From Shewanella khirikhana (GTDB taxonomy: Bacteria > Pseudomonadota > Gammaproteobacteria > Enterobacterales > Shewanellaceae), in assembly GCF_003957745.1 (NCBI RefSeq), contig NZ_CP020373.1, positions 1,302,001 to 1,366,000 on the forward strand: a stretch of DNA of 64,000 nt. The letters are read 5' to 3'. Shown piece after piece: positions 1 through 8,851 of the stretch. The notes under the pieces were generated by a model that made no database searches, was not told the origin of the DNA, and was given only the letters and a program-made list of their open reading frames with translations. The translations under genes were made by a program, and so were the position numbers. Positions within the stretch are counted from its first letter, which is position 1; each line of letters starts with the position of its first letter.

Positions 1-2425
1 ACGCGCCCAGGGTAGCTTCGAAGTCATCGAGGAACCAGCTCAGTACCAGATTGGCACGGTACTGTGGCAGGCCGCCATCTTCCAGATCGTCATCTACATC
101 AGCAGTTGGATCGGTCTGGCCTTCTGAGGTCAGCAGGTAAGAACCGTTGAAGTTCAGTTTCAATTCGCCGAACTCATTGATATCCCAACCATAACCTGCA
201 GTCACATCAATACCACGAACTTTCTGGTAAGCCAGGTTCTGTGCTACGGCGTTGATATGGGTAATGGTACCGGTGTCGTCACGGGTGATCATGCTGGCAT
301 AGGTATCGTATTCGCGGGCAGCTTTGCTGGCGCTGATATCGCTTACCATGTCATCCAGTTTCCATTCCCAAACGTCGATAGAGGCGTTCAGGTTTTCACC
401 ACCCCAAACTGCACCGATGTTGGCAGTGTAGCCTTCTTCCGCTTTCAGCTCTTTGTTAGCGCCGGTAGTGGAATCGATGTGCAGTTCGTTACAAACGGTG
501 TTGGTTGTGGCATCGGGGTGAGTCTTGCCTGGGGCGCCACCCAGTTCCTGACACTTCTTGAAGTCGATTACAGTGGCGAAGCCCTTGGTTGCGTCACCGT
601 ATACACGGTGCATGTCTGGGGCACGGAACACTTTACCGATGGTACCACGTACCAGCAGCTCGTCCATTGGACGGTATTCAACAGCAATCTGTGGAGTCAG
701 GTTACCGCCGAAGTCGGAGTAGTGGTCATAACGTACTGCGGCATCAACAACCAATTCTTCCAGAACTGGCAGACGCATTTCCAGGTAAGTTGCCCAGTAA
801 GAGCGCTCACCGGCACCTGATGAACCACCGCGGCTCAGGATGTTGCCTTTCTTGGACTCTGAGTCGGTGTTGGTTTCGTAATCTTGCTTGGTGTATTCGG
901 CACCGAAAGCGAAATCAGCGTCACCGGCTGGCAGTTCAAACGCAGTGCCTGAAATGTTGGCCTGAACGTTCTTTTGAGTTGACTGAGCGCGCTCAAATGG
1001 TGAGTAAGCGGCGTTAGCTACTTCTTCAGCAGTCATAGGCTTGAGCATGGAAACGCCATTCTCGCCTTGAGACAGGTAGCTGAACATGCTGCCTACACTG
1101 GCGAAACCAGAACTGTAAATATCCAGTTCAGTGCGGCCATAGTTTACAGACGCATCCCAGTTGTAGCTGTCTGCAATCACACCTTCCAAACCAGCGGTAA
1201 AGAAGAAGTTCTGAGTATTGGTTTCACCGGCACGGTTACCAAACTCATGCATACGGCGAACATAGTAGTACTCACCATCAGCGGCATTGGCGAAATCACC
1301 ACCCAGACCAGTGCTCTTGTTGAAGGTCTTGGTCAGAGATGGGTCAAGGTCTACGCCCAGAGTGATCTTGTCACCGGCTACATTGACGGTGTAGTTGTCC
1401 ACGGCCATTGGCTCGATGCGGGTAGTAGACTGTGCTTTGGCATAGTCCATACGACCAACAAAGCTCAGGTCATCAGACAGCTCATAGGTGAAGTTGGTTG
1501 AGCTGATGAAGCGGCTGCTTTCTGGAGCCAGATCGCGCCATGCTGAACGGTCAAAGCCACACAGATTCTTTTCAGGGATCCACAGGTAGCCTTCGGCAAT
1601 ACAGCGATCCATTGGAATGCTGCCAGCAACAGTGTTGCCTTTAGGGCCGCCAGCGATACGGGCACCGTAAGAGCTGTAAGCAGAGAATTCACTGTAAGGT
1701 ACTTTGTCAGTGTGCAGACCGAACACTTCACGGTCTGAAGCTCTCATGCGCTCATTATCGGTAAATTCGATAAAGGTAGAAACGTTACCACGGTCAGAAG
1801 AGGCACCCAGAGACAGAGCGATACGATCAGAAGCGCCACCGCCTTCAGTAGTGTCACCATGACGGTACTTGAGGGCAACGCCTTCAAAATCGTCTTTCAG
1901 AATGATGTTAACTACACCACCAACGGCATCAGCACCGTAAACGGCAGATGCGCCAGATTGCAGCACTTCGATACGGGCTACCGCTTCCATTGGCAGGTTG
2001 GCAGTGTCAACGAAGTTGTCAGTACCGCCGGCTGGCTTTGGATACTGGTTCAGACGCTTACCGTTGATCAGCGTCAGAGTGCGACTGGCACCGGCGCCAC
2101 GCAGGCTGATTGAAGACGCGGCTGGAGTAAAGCCGTGCACAGACTGAGTAGTCATTGCACCGGTCGTTGAAGTCAAGCTTTCCAGCGCATCCTGAATAGT
2201 GGTAAAGCCTTGCTTGGCCATTTCTTCAGAGCTAAGAACTGTAACAGGCGTTGCAGATTCCATATCGGTACGCTTGATGCGCGAACCTGTTACTTCGATA
2301 CGCTCTACCTTGGCACCGTCTACGGCTTCTTCGGCGAAAGCTGGGATGCTGGTAGCAGCTGCAGCAGCGGCACCACCGATCAGCGCAAAGCGGATAGCTT
2401 TGGCCAATGAATTATTAGCAAGCAT
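1..2425 (-). CDS. TonB-dependent outer membrane receptor (3' end outside window)
   Basis: An uninterrupted minus-strand frame begins at ATG 2425 and runs off the window at base 1, giving about 808 residues without the last barrel strands. It starts with a signal peptide ending near AFA-EE. An ESTR-like motif (VERIEVTGSRI) and a plug domain follow, with LNQYP, 'SGASAVYGADAVGGVVNIIL' and other features of the Oar/TonB receptor type, and then a long beta-barrel. By family it takes up a substrate across the outer membrane using TonB energy. The substrate cannot be read from sequence. It is paralogous to the next gene: the first 50 residues are almost identical, while the barrel is much more diverged. 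A GAGAAATT Shine-Dalgarno-like stretch precedes the start. Confidence 0.9.
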   Translation of the reverse strand, partial: MLANNSLAKAIRFALIGGAAAAAATSIPAFAEEAVDGAKVERIEVTGSRIKRTDMESATPVTVLSSEEMAKQGFTTIQDALESLTSTTGAMTTQSVHGFTPAASSISLRGAGASRTLTLINGKRLNQYPKPAGGTDNFVDTANLPMEAVARIEVLQSGASAVYGADAVGGVVNIILKDDFEGVALKYRHGDTTEGGGASDRIALSLGASSDRGNVSTFIEFTDNERMRASDREVFGLHTDKVPYSEFSAYSSYGARIAGGPKGNTVAGSIPMDRCIAEGYLWIPEKNLCGFDRSAWRDLAPESSRFISSTNFTYELSDDLSFVGRMDYAKAQSTTRIEPMAVDNYTVNVAGDKITLGVDLDPSLTKTFNKSTGLGGDFANAADGEYYYVRRMHEFGNRAGETNTQNFFFTAGLEGVIADSYNWDASVNYGRTELDIYSSGFASVGSMFSYLSQGENGVSMLKPMTAEEVANAAYSPFERAQSTQKNVQANISGTAFELPAGDADFAFGAEYTKQDYETNTDSESKKGNILSRGGSSGAGERSYWATYLEMRLPVLEELVVDAAVRYDHYSDFGGNLTPQIAVEYRPMDELLVRGTIGKVFRAPDMHRVYGDATKGFATVIDFKKCQELGGAPGKTHPDATTNTVCNELHIDSTTGANKELKAEEGYTANIGAVWGGENLNASIDVWEWKLDDMVSDISASKAAREYDTYASMITRDDTGTITHINAVAQNLAYQKVRGIDVTAGYGWDINEFGELKLNFNGSYLLTSEGQTDPTADVDDDLEDGGLPQYRANLVLSWFLDDFEATLGA

Positions 2426-2560
2426 GAATTTCTCCCTGACACTTAATATTGTGTTTTGCTTTTTATATAGAACGAAGTTCGGATACAAATAAAAACAAAG
2501 GTAACCAAAAATCGTCTGGCCGGAGATATAACCACATCGATTTAACAGGCGCAACAGCCG
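2426..2560 (-). promoter_or_regulatory. Conserved leader/promoter of the first TonB receptor
   Basis: The sequence upstream of the ATG at 2425 closely matches the leader of the second receptor (5948-6095). Two shared blocks are visible: one next to the start (TTCTCCCTGACACTTAA on the plus strand) and one around 2525-2560 (TTAACAGGCGCAACA). The shared blocks suggest a common promoter or operator. I cannot name the regulator. The rest of the gap up to 3033 is AT-rich with no convincing gene. Confidence 0.5.
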
Positions 2561-3033
2561 CTCTCGTGTGGCTTTTTGTTGCTCAATTTTGGTTTGGCTC
2601 GAGGTTTTGGAAACACAATTTAAACAATTATGGCTGGGTGTGTTTTGTTGTGTCGTGATATGTAAACAACATGGCGGCAGTGTGGGTTTTTATTGTTTTA
2701 TGATGTTGTGCAATATTTGCTTTATGGTTTTTTTACTGTTTTCTTTTTCTGGTGATTACTCATAGTGCTTAACAATATTTGACTAAAAAAAAGTGCGCCT
2801 GTCTTAAAATCAAACAGTCTTGGGATGATTTTTGAGTGTATTTGAAATTGAATGCGGTTTAATTTGTGAGCTGTATTCAGGAATAATTAATTTATTGAGT
2901 TTTGTTAACAATCTTTAGCTGGGGATTAAATGAGCAATTGTTAACATGTCTGATGTAGATACAGGCTTCAGAATGAAGCCTGATAGTAAGCGGGTTACCC
3001 TACATTAGGCCCTTATTACTCACGATTTTGAGA

Positions 3034-3063
3034 TAAAAAAACGGCACCCTAGGGTGCCGTTTT
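3034..3063 (-). terminator. Rho-independent terminator after second TonB receptor
   Basis: A perfect inverted repeat (ACGGCACCCT / AGGGTGCCGT) is followed on the minus strand by a run of seven T. It lies 20 bp past the stop of the receptor ending at 3083. Confidence 0.85.
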
Positions 3064-3082
3064 GCTACTTGGATGGGATCAG

Positions 3083-5947
3083 TTACATCTTAAAGCTAAC
3101 TGTAGTGTGGAAGAAACGTCCGACGTTGTCGTAAGCGGCAGAACCGGAACCTGTACCGGTTGAGCCATAAGGCAAATCGGCATCCAGTACGTTATCCACG
3201 CCAAACTTCAGCGTCACACCTGATTCAAACTCATAAGCAACAGAAACGTCACTGATGTAGTACTCACCATAGGTCAATACGTTGTTTGGGTTGGCGTTCA
3301 GAGCCAGCTCCTGATCAGTGTAGAGGCTTACTCCAGACAGGTAACGGGTACGCCACAGTGCGCTCCAGTTTTCCAGGCTGTAGTTAAGGGTCAGGTTAGC
3401 CTGCCAGTCAGAATAACCGGTTGTGCCCGCAAACTGTTCGAAGGTGTCTGGCTCATCTTGGAAAGAGAAGTCTTTACGGTTCAACAGCTTGGTTGCCACT
3501 ACCGAGGTGCGGAAATCACCGCCGAATGCATCAAAGTTGTAGCCGATATCAAAGTCGATACCGTTGGCTTCCAGTGAAGCTACGTTCAGAGCGTATTGCT
3601 TGATCAGGGTAATTTCGTGGCTACCTGAATCACGGGTGATCAGTGAGCAATACTCGTTATTGATACCGGTTGGTGAATCGACACAGCGATTGATGATGTC
3701 CTGAGCACCAACAGCAGAGATGGCATCGTCAATTTTGATATCCCAGTAGTCTACGCTGATAGACAGACCATCAACATAGGTTGGCTGGTAGATCACACCA
3801 ACAGTGTAACTGGTGGACTCTTCCGCTTTCAGCTCACGGTTACCACCGCTCAGGCCTTCCAGAGTCTTGGAGTCGTAATCTGAGTCAAAGCTGGTTGGAA
3901 TGCCCAGGGCGGCACAGTTTTGGCGACGCAGAGTGGAGTCCTGCAATTGATCCAGCTCAGATGATTTACAAACATCATCAACGCTGAAGAAGGTTTGGCT
4001 TTCGGCGCCATACAGCTCAGAGATGTTAGGTGCACGGATGGCTTCGGCATAGGTGGAGCGCACACGCAGATCATCCATTACTTCCCAGCTGATACCTGCT
4101 TTCCAGGTTGTGGCATTGCCGATGGTGCTGTAATCAGCAAAACGGATGGCCAGATCCAGGTCGAGCTGACGGATCAGAGGCAGATCGGTCAATAGTGGCA
4201 GCGTCATTTCGGCGAAAACTTCTTTTACATCGAAATCACCCTTGTCTTCGCCCAGTACGTTAAAGAAGGTACCTTCAGCGTTGTCTGGTTCAAAGATTTC
4301 ACTTTGTTCTTTACGATATTCGATACCGGTAGAGAAGCCCACGGCGCCAGCTGGCAGATCGAACAGTGCGCTGTTGGTTAAGCTTCCACCCAGTACGGTC
4401 TGCTTGATGACAGAGCTACCAACTGAGGTTGTGTTGATGTAATCAATCGCTTCCTGGCTAGGTTTACCGAAGCCAAATATGTCTACCGGTACACAGCCTG
4501 CTGCACGTGCTTTTTCGTCACGGCAAACGGCCTTGCCATCAACCAGGATGGAGTCCAGTGCATTTTGATAGTTGGCGTATACAAGGTTGTTTTTGTTAAT
4601 ACGCTCAAGATCGGTCTGACCATATACCGCGAAAACTTCGTAGTCCCAGTCTTCGCCGAGCAAACCTTCAAGGCCCAAAACATAACGCTGAGTCTCGCGA
4701 GTATCATCTTCGATACGTACACCCAGATCGGTCATGAATCGACGGATATTCAGCGAAGTCTTGCCATTGTCCTGCATCAACTGGCGCAATTCGTCAGTCA
4801 TGAAAGCGTTGTCAATGGATACTGTATTTACAGGATTGCCAAAGAAAAACGCTGGCTGACCTTCGTCGGTAGACTGGCTGTTAACATACTTGGCTTCAAA
4901 ATACAGGTTCAGATCGTCGTTGAACTCATAATTTGTTTTGAAGTTGACGTTGTAGCGTTTGAATTCAGGTTGCAATTCTACAAACTGGTTCAGGTTGGTA
5001 ATGTCACAGTCTGCACAGCGGATACCATCGATGTTGGTGCCGCGATACACATCGCGCAAAGAACCATCCGGATTGAAAGTCTTCCAACCGTCTAGCAGGA
5101 AAGTACCCGCGTTGCTGATGGTGTAGTGACCGGCATTAGGGGTCAGGATTTTATCAGGATTGGATGGGTCGTTATCGTCAATTGGCTTGCCATTGGCATC
5201 CAAGGGGCGATCTTTATTTGCCATGGATGAATACGAGGTGCGAGTTTCATCACGATCATAGGCAGTCAATTGGCTTTGAGCACTGTATTCTACTGCAAAA
5301 GCAACATTACCGCGGCCTTCGGCGTAATCAGTACCGTACGACACAGAGAAGCGGTCTTTCTGATGATCGCTGTCGCTGGCAACGCCCAGGGTGGCGGATA
5401 CATCCAGTCCCTGAATATCTTTTTTCAGAATAAAGTTCACTACGCCGGTTACAGCGTCGGCACCATAGATAGCTGATGCGCCACCGGTGATAACTTCTAC
5501 CTTATCTACCCAAACGCTTGGGATGGTATTCACGTCAACGGAAGATGTACCGGCTGAGCTGGAAACATGGCGTTTGCCGTTAACCAGAACCAGAGTACGA
5601 GCAGTACCCATTTTCCGCAGGTCCAGCAAGTTCAGGCCTGATGTACCGATAAAACGACCAGAGTTTGCCAGTGAGTAGGTATTACCCAGAGCAGGCAATT
5701 GGTTCAGTGCCTCACCAATGTTCGTTGCACCTGTGGCAAGCAATTCTTCACCGGTAACTATGGTTACTGGGGTAGGCGCCACCGCACCTTCACGAACGAT
5801 GCGAGAGCCGGTAACAGAAATACGTTCAACTTTGGCAGCATCCACAGCTTCCTCTGCAAGTGCTGGCACACTGGTGATTACAGCGGATGCTGCACCGCCA
5901 ATCAGCGCAAAGCGAATAGCTTTGGCCAATGAATTATTAACAAGCAT
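3083..5947 (-). CDS. TonB-dependent outer membrane receptor
   Basis: This is a complete 954-residue receptor. It has a signal peptide (cleavage near ALA-EE), the VERISVTGSRI segment, and a plug domain (about 55-180) with the 'GGASAIYGADAVTGVVNFIL' signature. A large beta-barrel follows, ending ...TTVSFKM. The family imports siderophores, peptides, carbohydrates or other ligands through TonB-ExbBD; the specific ligand is unknown. It lies in tandem with a paralogue (1-2425) but is separated from it by a terminator and about 650 bp, so each gene probably has its own promoter. The start at ATG 5947 matches the paralogue exactly. Confidence 0.93.
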   Translation of the reverse strand: MLVNNSLAKAIRFALIGGAASAVITSVPALAEEAVDAAKVERISVTGSRIVREGAVAPTPVTIVTGEELLATGATNIGEALNQLPALGNTYSLANSGRFIGTSGLNLLDLRKMGTARTLVLVNGKRHVSSSAGTSSVDVNTIPSVWVDKVEVITGGASAIYGADAVTGVVNFILKKDIQGLDVSATLGVASDSDHQKDRFSVSYGTDYAEGRGNVAFAVEYSAQSQLTAYDRDETRTSYSSMANKDRPLDANGKPIDDNDPSNPDKILTPNAGHYTISNAGTFLLDGWKTFNPDGSLRDVYRGTNIDGIRCADCDITNLNQFVELQPEFKRYNVNFKTNYEFNDDLNLYFEAKYVNSQSTDEGQPAFFFGNPVNTVSIDNAFMTDELRQLMQDNGKTSLNIRRFMTDLGVRIEDDTRETQRYVLGLEGLLGEDWDYEVFAVYGQTDLERINKNNLVYANYQNALDSILVDGKAVCRDEKARAAGCVPVDIFGFGKPSQEAIDYINTTSVGSSVIKQTVLGGSLTNSALFDLPAGAVGFSTGIEYRKEQSEIFEPDNAEGTFFNVLGEDKGDFDVKEVFAEMTLPLLTDLPLIRQLDLDLAIRFADYSTIGNATTWKAGISWEVMDDLRVRSTYAEAIRAPNISELYGAESQTFFSVDDVCKSSELDQLQDSTLRRQNCAALGIPTSFDSDYDSKTLEGLSGGNRELKAEESTSYTVGVIYQPTYVDGLSISVDYWDIKIDDAISAVGAQDIINRCVDSPTGINNEYCSLITRDSGSHEITLIKQYALNVASLEANGIDFDIGYNFDAFGGDFRTSVVATKLLNRKDFSFQDEPDTFEQFAGTTGYSDWQANLTLNYSLENWSALWRTRYLSGVSLYTDQELALNANPNNVLTYGEYYISDVSVAYEFESGVTLKFGVDNVLDADLPYGSTGTGSGSAAYDNVGRFFHTTVSFKM

Positions 5948-6095
5948 GATTTTCTCCCTGACACTTAAAATCTGTTATTTGATTTTATGGAGCGAAGAGT
6001 TGTCTCAAAGTTAGCGCTTTGGTGACAAAATATCGCTCCTGCGTCGGATGTAATCACATTGAATTAACAGGTGCAACATTGGGAAAGGCGGTTGG
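5948..6095 (-). promoter_or_regulatory. Conserved leader/promoter of the second TonB receptor
   Basis: The region is similar to 2426-2560 upstream of the paralogous receptor. It shares the TTCTCCCTGACACTTAA block beside the start and the TTAACAGGTGCAACA block about 110 bp upstream. Bases 6096-6445 are AT-rich and hold no gene I can support. Confidence 0.5.
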
Positions 6096-6445
6096 CAAAA
6101 TGCCAATGTTAACGATTGTGAAACATGGTTTGTCGTAACAATTAACGTTTGGTGGTAATTGTTGGTTAGTCTCACCCTTTTGCTGCTTGCTGAAGCCGTA
6201 AAGGTAAAATTAATGTTATTTTAAGGTTTCAAAATCATCGTGATGTTAACATTTTGGCGTGCTTGATATGAGCGGGGATGTCAAATATTTAACAATTGAG
6301 TGTTGTGTTTTTTTATTTTTTTGTCGATTAATGAAACAAAATGTTTCGTGGCGGCCTTTTATACGGTCTGTCATCCTGTTAAATTGGCATGATGTCCATT
6401 GATTTGAATCTTTTGTTTTATCTTGTGTAACCTTTTTGATTAAAA

Positions 6446-6484
6446 ATAATAACAAGTCAGCTGTCGCAAACATGCTGACTTGTT
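6446..6484 (-). terminator. Terminator after TDT-family transporter
   Basis: A perfect 11-bp stem (AACAAGTCAGC / GCTGACTTGTT) with a 12-nt loop lies just past the stop at 6495. On the minus strand it is followed by ATTATTTTTAA. The T-run is imperfect. Confidence 0.55.
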
Positions 6485-6494
6485 AAATAATTCC

Positions 6495-7496
6495 TTATTG
6501 ATGTGCGGCTTTGGCGCCCTGTGGGAAGTAGTGTGCCAGGTATTTGAAACTGACAAAGCTGACGACTGCAACCGCTACGGCAAGTTCGGTGACGGCGAGA
6601 TGATGCACTGCGGTTACCAAAGTGCCTGGGGCCTCCATCTGAGCCAGCCAGTGGCAGGTTTTAAAGAGGGCGGTTGCGCCAATGACCATGGGAAAGGTAA
6701 AGGCTGCGAACCCTGGGCTGAATGGCAGCCTCAGAAGGTGGAAGAAGGCCAGGTAGATGATGCTGGTCATCAGAATGGCCACCGTGAGCAGCAAAGCGAC
6801 GATAACGACTGAGGGCGTTGGGATAAGGCTCAGGTAGCCGGCCAGTGACAGGCTGGCAGGCGCTGCCAAAATGGCCAGGGTAGGCTGGGCGGCTTCGGGC
6901 ACTGCGGTGCGAAAGATAAGCCGGTACAGCATCAGTGGCAGCATAATGAGGTAGGCAATCATGCCAAACCACAGCAGGGTTTCCGCCAGCAGGCGTGGGC
7001 CATGGGGAGGAAAGGCTACCGCGGCAACGATAATGCCAATGGGGGGCACAAACCAGCTGGGCACCATGTGATCCAATGAGAAATTACGGTAGCGGTGGAA
7101 ACAGAATGTCGCCAAAAAGCCCAGGTGCAGGCTCACAGCAACCAACCACAGGCTTTCGCCTGCGGCAGCAAAATAGTCGCCCAAACAGCGGGATACCACC
7201 ATCAATGCCATGGCATAGGTGGGGATAACGCTGCCAAGTACCGGGTGCGAGAGCTCTTCTTTGAGCAGCTTTGGATGCAGCACAAATTTGGCAGTCAGTG
7301 GCAGCAGTAAGGCTGCGGCAATGATACTGCCCAGAAGCTGTAATTTTCCCCCCGCTGCTGGAAACACGTTTTCCAGGGTCCAGCCAAGACTGGCAATGGC
7401 CAGTGCCAGTCCGCCCATGGGGCTTGGCAGTTTGGCGGCTTGCTGATGCAGTCGGTGATGCAGTGGTTGGCGCAATCTGGCGTGGCGATGAGTCAT
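6495..7496 (-). CDS. TDT-family (TehA/SLAC1-like) membrane transporter
   Basis: This 333-residue integral membrane protein has about ten hydrophobic helices. The N-terminal PMGGLALAIASLG and the late FPMVIGATAL segments are typical of the tellurite-resistance/dicarboxylate transporter (TDT) family, which includes TehA and the plant SLAC1 anion channels. By family it is a channel or transporter for anions or C4-dicarboxylates in the inner membrane; the substrate is not determinable. ATG 7496 has a GGAG about 8 bases upstream. It lies downstream of a methyltransferase gene on the same strand with a 90-bp gap and has its own terminator. No tellurite methyltransferase TehB is evident; the upstream methyltransferase is of a different type. 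Confidence 0.8.
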   Translation of the reverse strand: MTHRHARLRQPLHHRLHQQAAKLPSPMGGLALAIASLGWTLENVFPAAGGKLQLLGSIIAAALLLPLTAKFVLHPKLLKEELSHPVLGSVIPTYAMALMVVSRCLGDYFAAAGESLWLVAVSLHLGFLATFCFHRYRNFSLDHMVPSWFVPPIGIIVAAVAFPPHGPRLLAETLLWFGMIAYLIMLPLMLYRLIFRTAVPEAAQPTLAILAAPASLSLAGYLSLIPTPSVVIVALLLTVAILMTSIIYLAFFHLLRLPFSPGFAAFTFPMVIGATALFKTCHWLAQMEAPGTLVTAVHHLAVTELAVAVAVVSFVSFKYLAHYFPQGAKAAHQ

Positions 7497-7586
7497 AAGG
7501 GCACTCCTCTAATCTGATGTGCCCATTCTAAAAGCTTGCCTTTGATAATAATATCTTAATCATCTTACTCACTCGATAAGTATTTT

Positions 7587-8666
7587 TTACCGTTTACTGC
7601 AACATAACAGGCTGTGGCCCAGCCCTATGCCGTGCTGCTGCCAGTCGATGCTAAGCCCCGCTTTATCTATCAGTTCAATAAACACCTTTGAGTGATACAT
7701 GCGACTGTTGCCATTGGCGATGGCGGTAAAGTAGAGGCTGGTGGCGTTGATGCAATAGGCTGACGCCGCGTTGGGCTGCTTGTCCCAAAAGGTTTCCAGA
7801 ATACAGAGTTTGCTGCCTGCGCCCATGGCCTGTGCGGTGCGCTTGAGGATGGCCAGAATTTGCGCCTCGCTGAAGCAATCGAGAAACTGGCTCATCCAGT
7901 ACATGTCTGCCGCCTCGACAAAAGCAGGGTCGGTTGCCAGCAAGTCGGTTTCCAGAAAATCTATCCGCCCCAGCAATCCGGCCTCGGCGCAGGCGTCATG
8001 GGCAAGACGAATTTGCTGCGGCAAGTCCATTATGGTGATCCTGATGTCGCTGTCATAGCCGCAGCAGGCCCGTGCCCATTTGCCGGTATTGCCGCCGATA
8101 TCCACCAGATGAGCCGGTTTGTCGCCAAGCACCAAAGGGAGTAGGGCATCGAAGGCGTGGTCGGAATAAAAATGGTCGAAACTGAACCAGCTGTCTTTGG
8201 CGTCGGTTGGCAGCGAAGAGAGCGCCGGATAAAGGGTATCCCAATCACCAAATTGAGTGAGCCCCTCGGGTTTACCTGACAGCAGGGCCTGCTCGAGGGC
8301 AAACATGCCCTGATAGCAAATGTGGTGCATAAAGTTAAGGTTGGTGCGGGTCATCTCATCGTGCAGCAAAAAATGGCCGGTCTTGTCGAGCTGATACCGC
8401 TCACCCTCCTGCCACATCAGTCCCATGCTCATGCCCATATCCAGCAGTACCCCCAGGCCGTAATCACTGAGTGGCTTGCCTGTATTGGTAAGGGAAGCGT
8501 GCAGGGATTGGCGGCTTGCGCCTTGAGCATTGTCGATGGCGGATAATATGCCGAATTCCAGCAGGCAGCGGGCGACCTGAAAACTGACCGGTGCGAAGGC
8601 AATTTTTTGCGCTTCGAACTTGGCATCGAAGGCGTGAATGGTTTTGGGAGAGCGATAAAAGTGCAT
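7587..8666 (-). CDS. SAM-dependent methyltransferase, O-methyltransferase-like
   Basis: The protein is about 359 residues. An N-terminal helical domain (about 1-150) resembles the dimerisation half of small-molecule O-methyltransferases. A Rossmann SAM-binding domain follows, with motif I LVDIGGNTGKWA, an acidic residue after strand 2 (ITIMDLPQQ), and later MYWMSQFLDCFSEAQ, which matches the conserved 'H/QxFLHDW' region of this family. The substrate is unknown. The frame is open back to a GTG at 8693, but ATG 8666 is preferred because AGGGA lies at good spacing before it. Confidence 0.75.
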   Translation of the reverse strand: MHFYRSPKTIHAFDAKFEAQKIAFAPVSFQVARCLLEFGILSAIDNAQGASRQSLHASLTNTGKPLSDYGLGVLLDMGMSMGLMWQEGERYQLDKTGHFLLHDEMTRTNLNFMHHICYQGMFALEQALLSGKPEGLTQFGDWDTLYPALSSLPTDAKDSWFSFDHFYSDHAFDALLPLVLGDKPAHLVDIGGNTGKWARACCGYDSDIRITIMDLPQQIRLAHDACAEAGLLGRIDFLETDLLATDPAFVEAADMYWMSQFLDCFSEAQILAILKRTAQAMGAGSKLCILETFWDKQPNAASAYCINATSLYFTAIANGNSRMYHSKVFIELIDKAGLSIDWQQHGIGLGHSLLCCSKR

Positions 8667-8785
8667 GAGACGTCCCTGATAGTCAAAGCGCACCTTTTTA
8701 TCAGGCTTGGTATTGCCGTCTTATGATCTGGGCCAATAACCGCCGCAGTAGTTGTAAAATTTGGCCAAAGCTTGGAAGCTGCGCA

Positions 8786-8815
8786 CAAAAAAAGCGCCCG
8801 AAGGCGCTTTTTACC
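8786..8815 (-). terminator. Terminator after the desulfurase-fusion gene
   Basis: A stem AAAGCGCC / GGCGCTTT with loop CGAA is followed on the minus strand by a T-run of seven. It lies 37 bp beyond the stop at 8852. Confidence 0.85.
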
Positions 8816-8851
8816 TGGCTTGCGAGTCTGCACTCAGCTTGTAGCTCGGTG

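Noticed and set aside
2449..2765. Two short plus-strand frames upstream of the first TonB receptor
   Set aside because: They overlap conserved leader DNA, are AT-rich, lack ribosome sites and have no recognisable protein pattern.
6495..7496. Tellurite resistance operon (tehAB)
   Set aside because: The transporter is TehA-like, but the adjacent methyltransferase is of the O-methyltransferase type with an N-terminal dimer domain, not TehB.
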